From the NCBI GenBank assembly GCA_026225945.1, contig JAMJFZ010002307.1, positions 5,059,001 through 5,123,000 on the forward strand: a DNA stretch of 64,000 nt, in the 5' to 3' direction. The notes beneath the pieces are model-generated. The model saw nothing but the letters and a program-made list of their open reading frames with translations, searched no databases and was not told the origin of the DNA. Shown one piece after another: positions 23,510 to 33,410 of the stretch (position 1 is the stretch's first letter; each line of letters starts with the position of its first letter). The translations under genes were made by a program, and so were the position numbers. This stretch comes from Cricetomys ansorgei (lineage: Eukaryota; Chordata; Mammalia; Rodentia; Nesomyidae).

Positions 23510-23665
23510 CTGCAGGGTCACCTCGCGGGGGTCCCAGTGCGGCCGCAGATGCCGCAGCAGGCTCAGGGCGCCGTCACGGCAGCGCTGCTCCTCCTGGTCC
23601 TGCACCGTCACGTCTAGCTTCGGCACCTCGGGCGAGCCGGGCGGGACGTGGATGTAGTTGGCCAT
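23510..23665 (-). CDS. ETNK1: ETNK1 coding exon 1 (from the MANYIHV start)
   Basis: Encodes residues 1-52, MANYIHVPPGSPEVPKLDV through WDPREVTLQ, and ends exactly at CTGCAG|GTGAGG, a consensus donor in phase 0. I chose the ATG at 23665 because it gives the 363-residue-type rodent protein and has a strong context (GGGCCATGG, purine at -3, G at +4). The human reference protein I remember is longer by about 89 residues at the N-terminus, and the same reading frame stays open upstream here to an ATG at 24004, so a longer form is possible. The exon lies in a CpG island, as expected for a housekeeping lipid-synthesis enzyme. It is separated from exon 2 by a 12.3-kb intron. Confidence 0.93.
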
Positions 23666-23916
23666 GGCCCAGGCGACGGCGGACACGACCACGACGACCA
23701 CGGCGACGGCGACCACGAGCGCGGCGGGCGCCGGCAGGCTGCTGGACCCTTCCGTCCCGGGGCGCCCTCGGCGGAGGGCTGCGGCCGCTCGGACGCACGG
23801 GCGGGCAGCGGGGGCGACGGGGCGGAAGGCTGGGGTGCGCAGTGCAGCGACGCAGAGACTCGGCCGCTCTCGGGAAGATGCTTCTGTGCGCTCGACCGCG
23901 GGCAACCGCGGAGCAT
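23614..23916 (-). other. Overlapping upstream ORF at ETNK1 start (frame-shifted relic of human-type N-terminus)
   Basis: An ATG at 23916 (context GGCATGC, purine at -3) opens a 100-codon frame beginning MLRGCPRSSAQKHLPESG. The opening resembles the start of human ETNK1 isoform A as I recall it (MLCGRPRSSS...). In this sequence the frame is offset from MANYIHV (251 nt, not a multiple of three). It terminates at 23614, about 50 nt past the main ATG. It would therefore act as an overlapping upstream ORF rather than an N-terminal extension, unless the sequence has an indel error. The length and Arg/Pro/Ser composition of its downstream part are typical of out-of-frame GC-rich DNA. Confidence 0.45.
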
Positions 23917-24004
23917 GCCGGGACTGGCCTGACGCTGGCGTCACGCCGCGGGGCGGAGCCTCGGCTGCGTCAGGAAGCCTGCGAGGTGGCGAACCCCGCG
24001 GCAC
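23666..24004 (-). other. ETNK1: In-frame 5' extension of ETNK1 exon 1 (possible long N-terminus or 5'UTR)
   Basis: The ETNK1 frame remains open for 113 codons upstream of MANYIHV, to an ATG at 24004 (MPRGSPPRR). The part nearest the main start encodes GRPGTEGSSSLPAPAALV followed by a valine/alanine-rich run and SAVAWA. This run resembles a membrane-spanning or signal-anchor segment and matches the human long isoform as I remember it. The more distal codons (Pro/Arg/Ala-rich) do not resemble the human N-terminus in this frame; they do in another frame (see the 23916 ORF). The stretch may be translated from 24004, from a non-AUG start, or serve only as 5'UTR. An open frame in such GC-rich DNA is weak evidence by itself. 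The conserved hydrophobic segment is the stronger argument. Confidence 0.5.
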
Positions 24005-24106
24005 AATGGGCGGGCCACGGGGCTCTGGGGAGATTGGGGTTGCGGGGACCGCGCATCTCCTGGCGCTCCGCTACTGTAGGGCAAGCTGGGCCCTTGCACC
24101 CGAAGG

Positions 24107-24300
24107 AGCCCGAATGCTGCCGAGCACTGCCGGTGGTCTAACGAGCCTTGCCGAACTTTTCCGAGCACTGTTGGAGCGCTGTCGAGCTTTGCCGAACCCT
24201 GCCGGAGCTCTAACGAGCCTTGCCCGAGCCTTACCGGAGTCTTTCCGAACTCTGCCGAGCACTGTCGAGCTTTACCGAGCCCTGCCGAACTCTGATGCCC
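24107..24300. repeat. Degenerate ~11-bp CpG-bearing repeat array upstream of ETNK1
   Basis: Around 17 tandem variants of a unit like CCGAGCNCTG(C), for example CCGAGCACTG, CGAGCCTTGC and CCGAACTCTG, spaced about 10-11 bp apart and each usually carrying one CpG. The array directly flanks the island on the upstream side and ends near TGATGCCCTGTGG. I do not recognise it as a known interspersed repeat. It looks like local expansion of a short unit. Confidence 0.7.
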
Positions 24301-24340
24301 TGTGGAGCGCTATCCAGCCCTGTAAGGCATTAATAAAGCG

Positions 24341-25520
24341 TCACTTTTCTTTTCGAGAAGAATAGGGTCGTGGGATCTGGCCTTACTTAGGGCTGGGAAT
24401 TTTAGGGGATGCAGAGGGCACTCCTGAAGTAACCCTAAATTTAGGCTGTGAGCTTAGCCAAAGTCTGGCCAAACTGGATTAATTTGGTGGTCCTATTCCT
24501 GAAACAGTGTACACAGAGCCCATATGCTTGGTTTAGCAACCAAATTCCCTTTGGCGGAATATAGAGATCACAGTATTTGGGACAACTTTAGGTAAAATAA
24601 GAGTAAACCGGCGACGGTGGTGTGGTGACGTACACCTGTTATCCTAGCTCTCAGGAGACTAAGGCAGGAGAATTGCCATGAGTTCAAGGCCAGCCTGCGC
24701 TCCATAGTGATTCCAGGTCTGCTAGGGCTACTCCAGCTATCAACCGATTGGTAATAGGTTAAGACAACTTCAAAACTAATTATAAGGATCAGATACTTAA
24801 CCTTGCTGAGGCTTATTACAAGTATGTAAAAATAAGTGGTAGAAACTGGAAAGGAGATGGAGAGGAAAGAAAAACAGAATGCTGTTAGAGCAAGTCACAG
24901 CGGGCCCTGGAACTCGCGGGCTACAGAAAACCTCTAGTGTCTGTTAGAAAAGCTCTGCTGTCTGCCTATGAGAGGAATGTAGGAAACCGGATCATCTCAA
25001 GTATTTGACCAGCACTTCCCCGTTTCCTTTTATGACGGAGACAATGAAGGCCAGTTTCACCTTGGCTTCTGGTTTCCCTCGGTTGAGTAGAAAGTGAACA
25101 CGTTTGTTAGTGACCGGTCAAAATGTCTCATTACCTATTAACATATGTTTATATCGTCATTGTTCTGAATGAGCCTACTGACGTTTGTCAGTCAGAAAAC
25201 AAATAAATCAGGGATGATGAAGCTTCCTAAACTAAAAAGGAGGGAATTCCACTTTTGCATTTTTGCAACATAGTAAATTTATTGAACATTTCCCAGACGT
25301 AGGATTTTTTTTTTTAAAAATCACTACTGAAGGGGGAAAAAGTATTACAGGAAATACTACATTATGCATTCCATCTAGTTGAGGAAAAAAATGACCAAAC
25401 ACACTAATACTTCCCTGTATTGGATGTTTTAGTATTTAAGAATTATATGGAGTATTTTTAGATCTAGAACAATTAACAGCAAAGTAAGTTTAACAGTTAA
25501 AAGTAAAACTTTTAAAAAAC
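24341..25520. other. Upstream flank of ETNK1 island, with one B1/B4-like SINE
   Basis: 24610-24740 holds a sense B1/B4-like SINE (GTACACCTGTTATCCTAGC, GTTCAAGGCCAGCCTGCGC). The rest (24750-25520) is unique DNA with no gene or repeat that I can name. Confidence 0.6.
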
Positions 25521-25524
25521 ATAC

Positions 25525-25945
25525 AGCGGAGCAGTAGTGGTGCATACCTTTTAATCCCAGCACTCAGAAGGCAGAGGCAAGCTGATCTCCGTGAGTTCCA
25601 GGCCAGAGTTGCAACAAAGAAACTCTGGAAAAAACAAAAACAAACAAAAAAATGCAAAAAGTCAGGTGTGGTGGCACACACCTGTAATCCCAGCATCAGG
25701 AGGAGAATGCAGAGAGATCAGGAGTTCAAAGCCAGCTTTAGCTACATAGTGAGACTATATAAGACCCAATTTCAAAAAATATCAATTCTTTCTTTTTTTT
25801 TCTTAAAGACAGGATCTTATTAGGCATACCTGACAAACCTGAAACTTGCTCTGAAGATTAGGCTGGCCTCAAACTCACAGAGATCTGCCTGTTTCTGCCT
25901 CCTGAGTGCTGGGATTCAAGGCATGCACCACCATGCCCAGAAAAA
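25525..25945. repeat. SINE cluster: B1 (+), B4-like (+), B1 (-)
   Basis: 25525-25640 is sense B1 (GTGGTGCATACCTTTTAATC). 25662-25785 is sense B4-like (CAGGTGTGGTGGCACACACC). 25795-25945 is antisense B1 (CACAGAGATCTGCCTGTTTC, GCTGGGATTCAAGGCATGC). The last two form an inverted pair with a very short spacer. Confidence 0.8.
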
Positions 25946-26034
25946 ATAAACAATTATTGAGTAAGTCTACAAATACAATGTAATTTCTATCAAAATCCCA
26001 GTAAGTTATTTTATGATCAAGGCACTAGTTGCCA

Positions 26035-26260
26035 GGGATGGGAAGATGGGTTATAGGTTAAGAACCCCTTAATGACCTTGTAGAGGATCTTTATAGAGGA
26101 CTCAAGCTCAGGCTTCAGCGTCACATAAGGCTCACAACTGCTAGTAACTCCAGCTCCAGGGGAGTCTGAATCCTCTTCTGGGCCTCCATGGGCACTGCAG
26201 TCCTGTGCACAGACATACACAAACACCTATCTAAAAAGAAATCTTTTTTTAAAAAAGGAA
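26035..26260 (+). repeat. B2/B3-type SINE, sense
   Basis: TATAGGTTAAGAACCCCTTA, TAACTCCAGCTCCAGGGGAG and GGCCTCCATGGGCACTGCAG, followed by a CA-rich end. B3-like. Confidence 0.7.
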
Positions 26261-26340
26261 ATAGCTGCCCCACTAAATGCAAAGGCAAGAAGAGACCAAT
26301 AGCTAAAGAATATTAAAGAAAAGGGTTAAAAACAGACAGT

Positions 26341-26520
26341 ACGCTGGGCTTGGTGGCTCATGCCTTTAGTCCCAGCACTCAGGAGGCAGAGGCAGGTGAA
26401 TCTCTGTAAGCTGGAGGCCAGCTGAGTCTACAGAGTGAGTTCCAGGACAGCCAGAGTTACAACAGAGAAACTCTGTCTTGAAAACCAAAGGAAAAAAAGA
26501 AAGAAAAGAAAAGAAAATAG
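26341..26520 (+). repeat. B1 SINE, sense
   Basis: ACGCTGGGCTTGGTGGCTC, CAGGAGGCAGAGGCAGGTG, GAGTTCCAGGACAGCCAGAG and an A/G-rich tail. Confidence 0.9.
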
Positions 26521-27294
26521 TGCACAGGTACAAGATTTTCTATATGGTAATAGTACCCCAAACAATGTGGAATTGTTAAATAAACAGAGAAATGAAACCA
26601 GAGTGTAGAAATAGACCCATACAGTTCAGTTAACTGTTAACGTTCAGTTAACTGATTACAGACAAGAAAGCAAAGATGCTTAACAAAGGATAACCTTTCC
26701 AACAGCTAGTGATAAACGCTGGACTTGTCACCTCAGTAAGGAATCTAGATACAGACTTCACAACCTTCACACAAAGTAATTGAATGGACCACAGATCTAA
26801 AGATGGAGCATAAGACAAGGTTTGTACTAGAATGTGTGAGGCCTTGTATTGATGCCCAGCAATACAGAATATAAGTGTGTGTGCACACGTGTCTGTGTGC
26901 CTGTATGTGTGTGTATGTGCATCTCTGTGCATTCCTGTGTGTGCGTTGTGCATGTCTTTGCACATGTGTGCTCTTAAAAAGTAACAGAGTAGAAAATCTA
27001 GGTACATTTCGGATTGACAGTGACATTTTTGATGCAAGGAATCAAAATCTGAATCCATGAAAAAAACTATTAACCAAAAGCACAATGTTAAATTGTGAAA
27101 GAAATAATTGTGAAAGAAAAATTATTAAATTGTACTTCATTACAACTGAAAACTTTTACTCTACAGATCTCATTAAGACAATGAAAAGTTGAGTCTCAGA
27201 TTAAGAGAAAAGATGTGCAAAACATATGTCTAATACAAGACTCGTCTCCAAAACACAGCGTGCACTCCTAAAACTCCATAAAGGACTGGGAACT

Positions 27295-27361
27295 GGGGCT
27301 GTAGTGATAGAGAACTGACCTAGCATGTGTGAGGTCATGGGTTCAATTCTCAAATTCCCAG
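27295..27361 (+). repeat. ID-like SINE interrupted by an LTR
   Basis: AACTGGGGCTGTAGTGATAG and GGTCATGGGTTCAATTCTC form the ID body. The element is directly abutted by the solo LTR at 27362, which appears to have inserted in its 3' end, just before the A-tail region. Confidence 0.7.
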
Positions 27362-27948
27362 TGTTGGACCTCAAAGGCCCAAACTGGGACTCCGCACCCC
27401 CACAGAGACTCACAGACGGGATATCGATGCAAATAGCAAGAGGATTTATTCCAGTGCACTGGGACCATTCTAACACGCAAGATAGAAACGGTCCCAAGGA
27501 GCAAATGGTGAAGCTTTTTATACAGTTGTTGGACACAAACCGAGTTGGTACAAATTGACTGGTCTCTAAAATTGTTTTCCCATTTTGATAGGTAGGGGCC
27601 AGTTAACCTTTAAACTGATTGGTGCTGGCATATAGCAAGCTCCTAGAAAATGTAAACTTTAGGGTCTCAGTCTATGTGGGTGGGGGGAAAACTCCTAGCC
27701 CGAGGCCATGGGCTGTCTATGTGGGGAAACTCTTTTAGCCCAAGGCCATCTTATTTGTCTTAGAAAGTGTTTTTCTTACAGAAATTGTTTTTCTTTAACT
27801 CTGGGAACTGTTCTGGGTCACACTGCCCCTGACTTGGGCCTATACAATTTTGGTGCTCTTAGAAGCCTGACTAAAGTTGGCTGCTTTGGTCTTTTTCTAT
27901 ACTAGGGACCTAAATCTTAGGCCCAGGGCGAGGGTCCCGACCCCCACA
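27362..27948 (-). mobile_element. Solo LTR, gammaretrovirus-like (class I ERV), copy 1
   Basis: On the minus strand it runs from TGTGGGGG to CCAACA, 587 bp, flanked by a perfect 4-bp CCAG target duplication (27358-27361 and 27949-27952). Four-base duplications are typical of gammaretroviruses. U3 carries ACCAATCA (CCAAT box) and TATAAAAAG. R/U5 carries AATAAATCCTCTTGCTATTT, closely reminiscent of murine leukaemia-type LTRs. There is no internal viral sequence, so this is a recombination-derived solo LTR. A duplicated TTTTTCTTACAG-type segment distinguishes it from copy 3. Confidence 0.88.
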
Positions 27949-27999
27949 CCAGCAAACACCATTGGAAGATAAACCCATTCCTATCTCTATCTCTATCTG

Positions 28000-28140
28000 T
28001 CTTCAAGAATAATTCTCACTATGCAGCTCTAACTGGCCTGGCATTCACTAGGTAGACCACGATAGCATGGAACTCATAGAGATCCACCAGCCCCTGGCTA
28101 CTGAGTGCTGAGATTAAAAACATGTGTACCACATCAGGAA
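28000..28140 (-). repeat. B1 SINE, antisense (diverged)
   Basis: ATTCACTAGGTAGACCACGA, AACTCATAGAGATCCACCAG and GTGCTGAGATTAAAAACATG in antisense B1 order. Confidence 0.7.
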
Positions 28141-28679
28141 AAACTCATTCCTTAGAATGTGCAGAGGAGCATAGCAGACACTTAGCAAGAAGATACACAG
28201 AATGCAAGCAAGTGTCTATGAGAACACATACAACAGCATAAGTAAATCACTAAGGACTGTAACTTTAAACAACACCAATAGCTGATGGAACGGGATTATG
28301 TGTCAACAGTAGGATGCCACCAATTATGCTCCTTGATACTTACCTAAATGAGGTGGAAAGTTATGTCCACACAACCTGATTATGAATGTTTATAGAATCT
28401 TTATGCATAAGTTGGAAAGCAACCAAGATGTCCTCCAATAAATGAATGAAAAAAAAATTGTGCTACATCCATGATATAAAACTGTTAGTTGGCAAACTGT
28501 TCATATCTCTGCCTTGTATTTCTAGTCAGCTTGATTTTTGTTTTGTTTTTTCACTCATGATCTCTGCATACAGGTTTCTCATTTGCATCTTCTTAGCTGT
28601 CAGGAATGTCTAGCACAAATTTGTTCCTAGAGGCTGTACTCATTGCTTCCATACTAAAAAAAAAAAAAAAAAATCTGTG

Positions 28680-28805
28680 AGGTTCGTTTGTTTTGTTTGT
28701 TTGAGACGGTCTTACCATGTAGCCCTAGCTGATGGAGCTGATCTCAAACTTGCAGCTATCCTCCTGTCTCCACCTCCCAAGTGCTGAGCGCATCAGACAT
28801 GGTTT
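28680..28805 (-). repeat. B1/B4-like SINE, antisense
   Basis: GAGACGGTCTTACCATGTAG, CAAACTTGCAGCTATCCTCC and CTCCCAAGTGCTGAGCG. Preceded by a poly-A run at 28658-28672 that belongs to another, unresolved element. Confidence 0.65.
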
Positions 28806-30135
28806 GTTTTGAGTTTTTGCTATCTGCACAGCTAAAGGCATTGTAAATTATCTTGGAGTGTGTTTACTTCTTCTGGGTTCATCTTTTGTACTAGAAAGTT
28901 GGCCTCAGGAGAAAAAAAGTACGGCTTATCGTATCTGTTGCCACGTTTCCACTGCTTAAAATAGTACCTGTGACATAAATGATGCTAATCAGCCTGTAAG
29001 CCATGCTAGTTAGTCCTTGAAATCCTGCCAGTCCACTGTAAGAACAGCCTCTCCCAGGAGTTAGATTATCTGAACTCTATAGATTATGGTGAATGCTTTT
29101 GGTAGCTTGCCCATTTTGTTATCTTTGGGCTAGTCTCATCTCCAGTGTGCTAGTAAAACTGTGTACCACCTTGTGACAAATACCTAAAAGATATAAGACA
29201 GTTGTCCAGATATCTATTATTAGGAAGCATCATTTCAGACTAGTTGCTTCCTGTATATAGCATGGCACGGGTCTCCCAGTTCTTAGAATCACCTACCTCC
29301 TGTCTGTTCCTTGAAATCTCACTCATTCAAACTCACTTCAAGGGCTGATGCTCAGGCAGTGCTCATTATAAGGCTTAGCCTGGTGCTCCTGTAGCAAACT
29401 TAACTTCTCCCTTTTATTTTCTTTCCTGATTGCTGTTGTTGTTAGCAAATGCTTTACGAGTTTTCTGTAATTCTGGCCTTGTTTTTTGGCATTGAATTGC
29501 TTTATTGTTTTGAATTGCTTTATTACATTATAGTTATTTTGTGAGGGAGGAAAGTGCTTGTATCAGAGGAAACCTTGTAGAAGTCTATCTTCTCCTTTTC
29601 CCGTGTAGATCCTAGAGATCGAACTCCATTCATAAAGCCTGGTAGCAAGTGCCTTTGCCTGCTTGAACTATATTGCTGGCCTCCATTTCTCGCTTTTACA
29701 CATGTTAAAACATTTTAAAAATCAGCGTTGTGACACCCACATTGTGCTGTAAGTCGTAACAATTATGCCACACATAAAAGAGGGAGAGTATTTATAGATT
29801 GTTATATAATGAACGTTCTGTATGAGGGAACAAATGGACGGCCGAGTACAAACCCAGAGGCTCCAGTGATAAATATTTTAATTATTATGGAGTTCTATTT
29901 CATTCCCAGAGTGACAACATAAAGCATCTACTGGAGAAAATATTCTGTGAAATCAAACTATACAGGCATGTCTAACAGCTGGATCATCTACCTAATTGAA
30001 AACATGTTTAATTGGTTATTACCCAGAGGGCTGTGAATCAACATACCACAAAGGTGCTCACAACCCATGTTTATTGCTAAGCCAGTCTCATACTAAGAAG
30101 TGAAAACACCCTAGACAAAAGTCAGTAGTCAAATA
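28806..30135. other. Intergenic unique sequence
   Basis: Only an antisense B2/B4 relic at about 29600-29690 (GCAAGTGCCTTTGCCTGC) and a possible old L2-like segment at 29240-29400 are suspected. No coding evidence. Confidence 0.45.
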
Positions 30136-30139
30136 GTCA

Positions 30140-30429
30140 AAAGACAAATGGAGGAGCTCTGTGAGTTTGAGGCAGAGTGAATTCCAGGATAGCCAGAGCT
30201 ACATAGTGAGGCGGTCTTAAAAAAAAAAAAAAAGGTGGGGGGGGTTTACAAATGGATAAAGAAAATACAAAATGTGGTGACATACATAACCCATTTTGCT
30301 CAGCTCTAATGAAAAATGAAATTGGAACATTTGGAGGAAAACGGATAGAACTAGAAATCATTGTGTTAACCAAAATGAGACAGATTGAGAAAGACATTCT
30401 GCATCTTTTCTTTCATGTGCATATGTGTT

Positions 30430-30480
<51 letters not shown>
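30140..30480 (+). repeat. B1 fragment and (TG)n microsatellite
   Basis: 30145-30230 is the right part of a sense B1 (GAATTCCAGGATAGCCAGAG) with a long A-tail. 30432-30480 is about 23 TG units, which generate the poly-Val/Cys frame seen nearby. Confidence 0.85.
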
Positions 30481-30482
<2 letters not shown>

Positions 30483-30569
30483 AAACTAAAAGAGAAATCA
30501 TTAGGGGGGAGGAAAAAGAGAGAGAGTGTTAGGATTCATATGACATCAAAGCAAAAGAGGGACTGAGGG

Positions 30570-31280
30570 AAGAAAGGAAACCAGCCAGAGAGGGGGCGGG
30601 GCAGGAGACTCCGGATGGGAAGTGGGGGAGGGGAGCAAACTAGAACACCACGAAAAAACACGTAAGCGTGAAGATTCTGTAATGATACCCATTTCTTTGG
30701 ATGCTAACCCCAGATTTTAATTTTAAGAAAAAAAAAAAAAGCAAAGAAAACATGCTTAAAATAAACCACTCCCATACACGTCACAGAAAATTAGAGTTCG
30801 TCGATGTAACATAACTGAAAACTCAGGAATTCAAAACGTCTGCCATACCAAGCCTTCCGTGAGAAGCCAAAACAAAAGGAAGAATCCTTCGCTAAACAAG
30901 GCTGCACCTGCTCTACCGTGCAACTTGGAGATCGCCTGAGGCAGCTGGCTGCCTGCTGTCTAGCACATCCAACATCTGAGGCAGACCCTGTGACTGACTG
31001 CTAGGAGTGCACAGTCAGAAGACCTAATAAAGTTTCGCCATAGGGCAGGGCAGGCGGTGCAGGTCCTGTCCCGCCTCTCTTCGAGTTCCCAGCATCCGAG
31101 AACAAATCTGCTTCTGCTATCAGATCTCCCTTTAAGAGATTCTGCCGTTTCTGGCTCTCCCCTCCATGACCCTAAGCAGGGTCTGTGTCTCAACAAGCTA
31201 CAGCTGTGGATTTGACAGAACAAAGAGGAATAAACTGTCCCGATTTTATCATATCAAATCTTCAGCACAAATCTACGTGC
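30570..31280. other. Intergenic unique sequence, moderately GC-rich
   Basis: 30575-30640 is a G-rich stretch (GAGGGGGCGGGGCAGGAG). The remainder has no recognised repeat and no supported gene; short frames on the minus strand look non-coding. Confidence 0.45.
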
Positions 31281-31439
31281 TGATAAGTAACTGCAATCCC
31301 AACACTTGAGAGGTGGCAAGAGGAGGAAGCTTTGGCAGCATTCGACTCTGTCTCAAAAAAAACAGACAATAAGAAATAATAATAATAACAATAATAAAAT
31401 ATATGGAAGGTAAAGTTCTCTGGTTTTGTTTTCTAAGAT

Positions 31440-32370
31440 TTATTCATGTAATTAATTTATGTATATAAGCATTTGCCTCTGTGTAGGTCTATACATCACC
31501 TGTGTGCCTGATGCCTGGAACTGAAGTTACAGTTGTTTAAGAGCAGCCCTGTGAGTGTTTAGGAACCTACAAGTCCCCTGGAAAAGCAGCTGAGCCCTCT
31601 CTTGTGGTTGTCATTTGTAGTCATACCATAACATACCTCAGAGGTTCTTCTGTAGGAATTGAAGCTGGGGCTTTGTACATGTGGGGATCAGACTTTACTG
31701 CTTAGCTAGAAAACAACACTGGAAAAAAAAATCAGAAATCTCTTCATATCTTATATTTTTCCTCTCTTCCTTTTTCCTTCCCTTTCTTGTAACCCGTACT
31801 TCCCACAGGACAGGTAAATGTTCTACTACTGAGCTACATCCCAGCCCAAAGCTCATCCCAGGAATACCGAAGGGGGCCACATCAAATTTAGAAGCTATAA
31901 ACTGTGAGGCCAGCATCAGAAGAGAGCAAATTTGATTTGTTTAAATGAAAGGTAGTTCACTGGTAATAAGAGGCTGTTTTTGTTGGTCTTTTGTTGGTTG
32001 GTGAGTCGGTTGGTTGGTCTGAGGGTCAGTCTCTCTATAACCCCAGGCTAACCTCCAACTAAATGATCCTCCAGCCTCCTCGTAGCTGGGAAGATATACA
32101 ACTTTATACTTGGCTCAATAAAAATAATATTTTAAATCAGGGGAAGAAGCATGTATTACTCAAGAGCAATGTTTTAAAATTGTTTTCAGAGAACTTGGTA
32201 AATATAGTTTAGCAGTCTTTATTGTTGTCACTTAAATGACTGTGCTAAACCTGTCAAAGGGCATGTACCTATAATCCCAGAACATGGGGATCAGCAGTTT
32301 GAAACCATCCTCAGCAGCAGAGTGCGTTCAAGGGTGGGTTATGGAGACCTTGTTTCAATAAAGACAATTT
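31440..32370. repeat. Diverged SINE cluster
   Basis: 31440-31600 is an antisense B2/B3-like relic. 31640-31850 is an antisense ID/B4-like copy (GTTCTACTACTGAGCTACAT). 31985-32100 is an antisense B1-like relic. 32255-32370 is a sense B1/B4-like copy (GCATGTACCTATAATCCCAG). Confidence 0.55.
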
Positions 32371-32439
32371 TAAAAATTTAAAAACCAATAAACAAAAAAA
32401 AAAAACAACAGTAATTAAAAGCTCAAGTGTGGATCAATT

Positions 32440-33040
32440 TCCATCTTAATTCTATAGATACAATAGCAAATATATCACTTCGCACTCAGCAGTGAACATC
32501 TCTATTTTGATGCCTCTTTGGTTCTTCAAAACAAATGCTTGAAATAACGTTTTGGTATTTTGGAGAAAGGATTCCAGACAAATTGTGTGCGTCTGTACCT
32601 GCTACTGAGGATGAATGCCTGCTTACCTGTGTGCCCACTGGAGATGCAAAGCACATGTACGGGGCTGCTGCCTCAAACTCCGGATCCCTCTCTGCCTTGA
32701 CCCAGAGGCCAACAAATTGCCTTTTCGCTTGTCAAGAAGATTCCCAAGGTAAGGAAGAAGATTTTGACCTTTGCCATTAGTCCTGCTGTAGAACTGAGCA
32801 GTTTACTTCATCTGTTTACCTCAGTTGCCTAGCCAGCGAAGCAACAACAAGGCAGCGTTGAGATTTTTGGACAGTGATGGTGACTGTGAATCAGTGGAAA
32901 GATGCGTGCTTGCTTATGATGAGGAGAGATACCATTTAACATCGAAACATACAAGTCTACACACTCTCACCCAGGTGGTTGACTGTCAGATCTTTAGAAT
33001 AATTCCCACGCTAAATAACAACTTTAGGGTTGGTTTTTGT
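32440..33040. other. SINE-free unique block
   Basis: About 600 bp with no recognised repeat. It carries an 81-codon plus-strand frame (32535-32780) with no similarity I recognise, which spans a donor-like AAG|GTAAGG near 32750. It might be a lncRNA exon. Protein coding is unsupported. Confidence 0.35.
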
Positions 33041-33079
33041 TAGGTTTTAGTTTGATTCAGGTTTGTTTTGATTTAGGTT

Positions 33080-33410
33080 TGACTTTGTTGTTGTTTTTGA
33101 GACAAAGTCCTGCAGTGTAGCCAAGACTGGATTGAAGTTCAGACTCCAGTACCTGGATTACAGGCTCGAACCACCATGCGGGGCTCACACATTTGTTTAT
33201 TTTTAGACAAGGTCTCACGAATCCCAAATGGATATTAAAGTTGGTGCTATGTCGTTGAGAGTTTCTGATCCTCCCGCCCCCGCTTTTTAAGGACTGGAAT
33301 TACAGACGTGAACCACCACACGTGGTTTCTATGGTGCCAAGGATTGAACCCAGGTTTTCCTGCTAGAAAAGCAGCCTCCGACCGAGCCACAATACCAGCT
33401 CTCCAGGCAT
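33080..33410 (-). repeat. B1/B4-like SINEs, antisense
   Basis: Antisense blocks GAGACAAAGTCCTGCAGTGT, GGATTACAGGCTCGAACCAC, then a second copy with GGAATTACAGACGTGAACC and an ID-like ATTGAACCCAGGTTTTCC...GACCGAGCCACAATACC. Confidence 0.65.

Larger units (their letters stand above)
23070..24340. promoter_or_regulatory. CpG island promoter of ETNK1
   Basis: Base composition changes abruptly from AT-rich flanks to dense GC with many CpG dinucleotides around ETNK1 exon 1, and no SINE is inserted. No TATA box is evident upstream of the minus-strand start, consistent with a dispersed CpG-island promoter. The exact TSS cannot be fixed by eye; it should lie between about 23700 and 24100. The island includes a GC minisatellite on the intron side and a CpG-periodic repeat on the upstream side. 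Divergent plus-strand transcription would meet an AATAAA at about 24332, a possible early termination signal. Confidence 0.85.

Noticed and set aside
23658..24365. 235-codon plus-strand ORF antisense to ETNK1 exon 1
   Set aside because: Open frames are expected in CpG-rich DNA, the sequence is low complexity (Thr and Ala runs, then the 11-bp array in translation), and it is antisense to true coding sequence.
27201..27558. ORFs of about 77-111 codons on both strands at 27.2-27.6 kb
   Set aside because: Similar frames recur at 36.4-36.7 and 61.0-61.2 kb because all three are solo LTRs; they are not genes.
30252..30566. 104-codon ORF with a Cys-Val run
   Set aside because: The Cys-Val run is the (TG)n microsatellite in translation.
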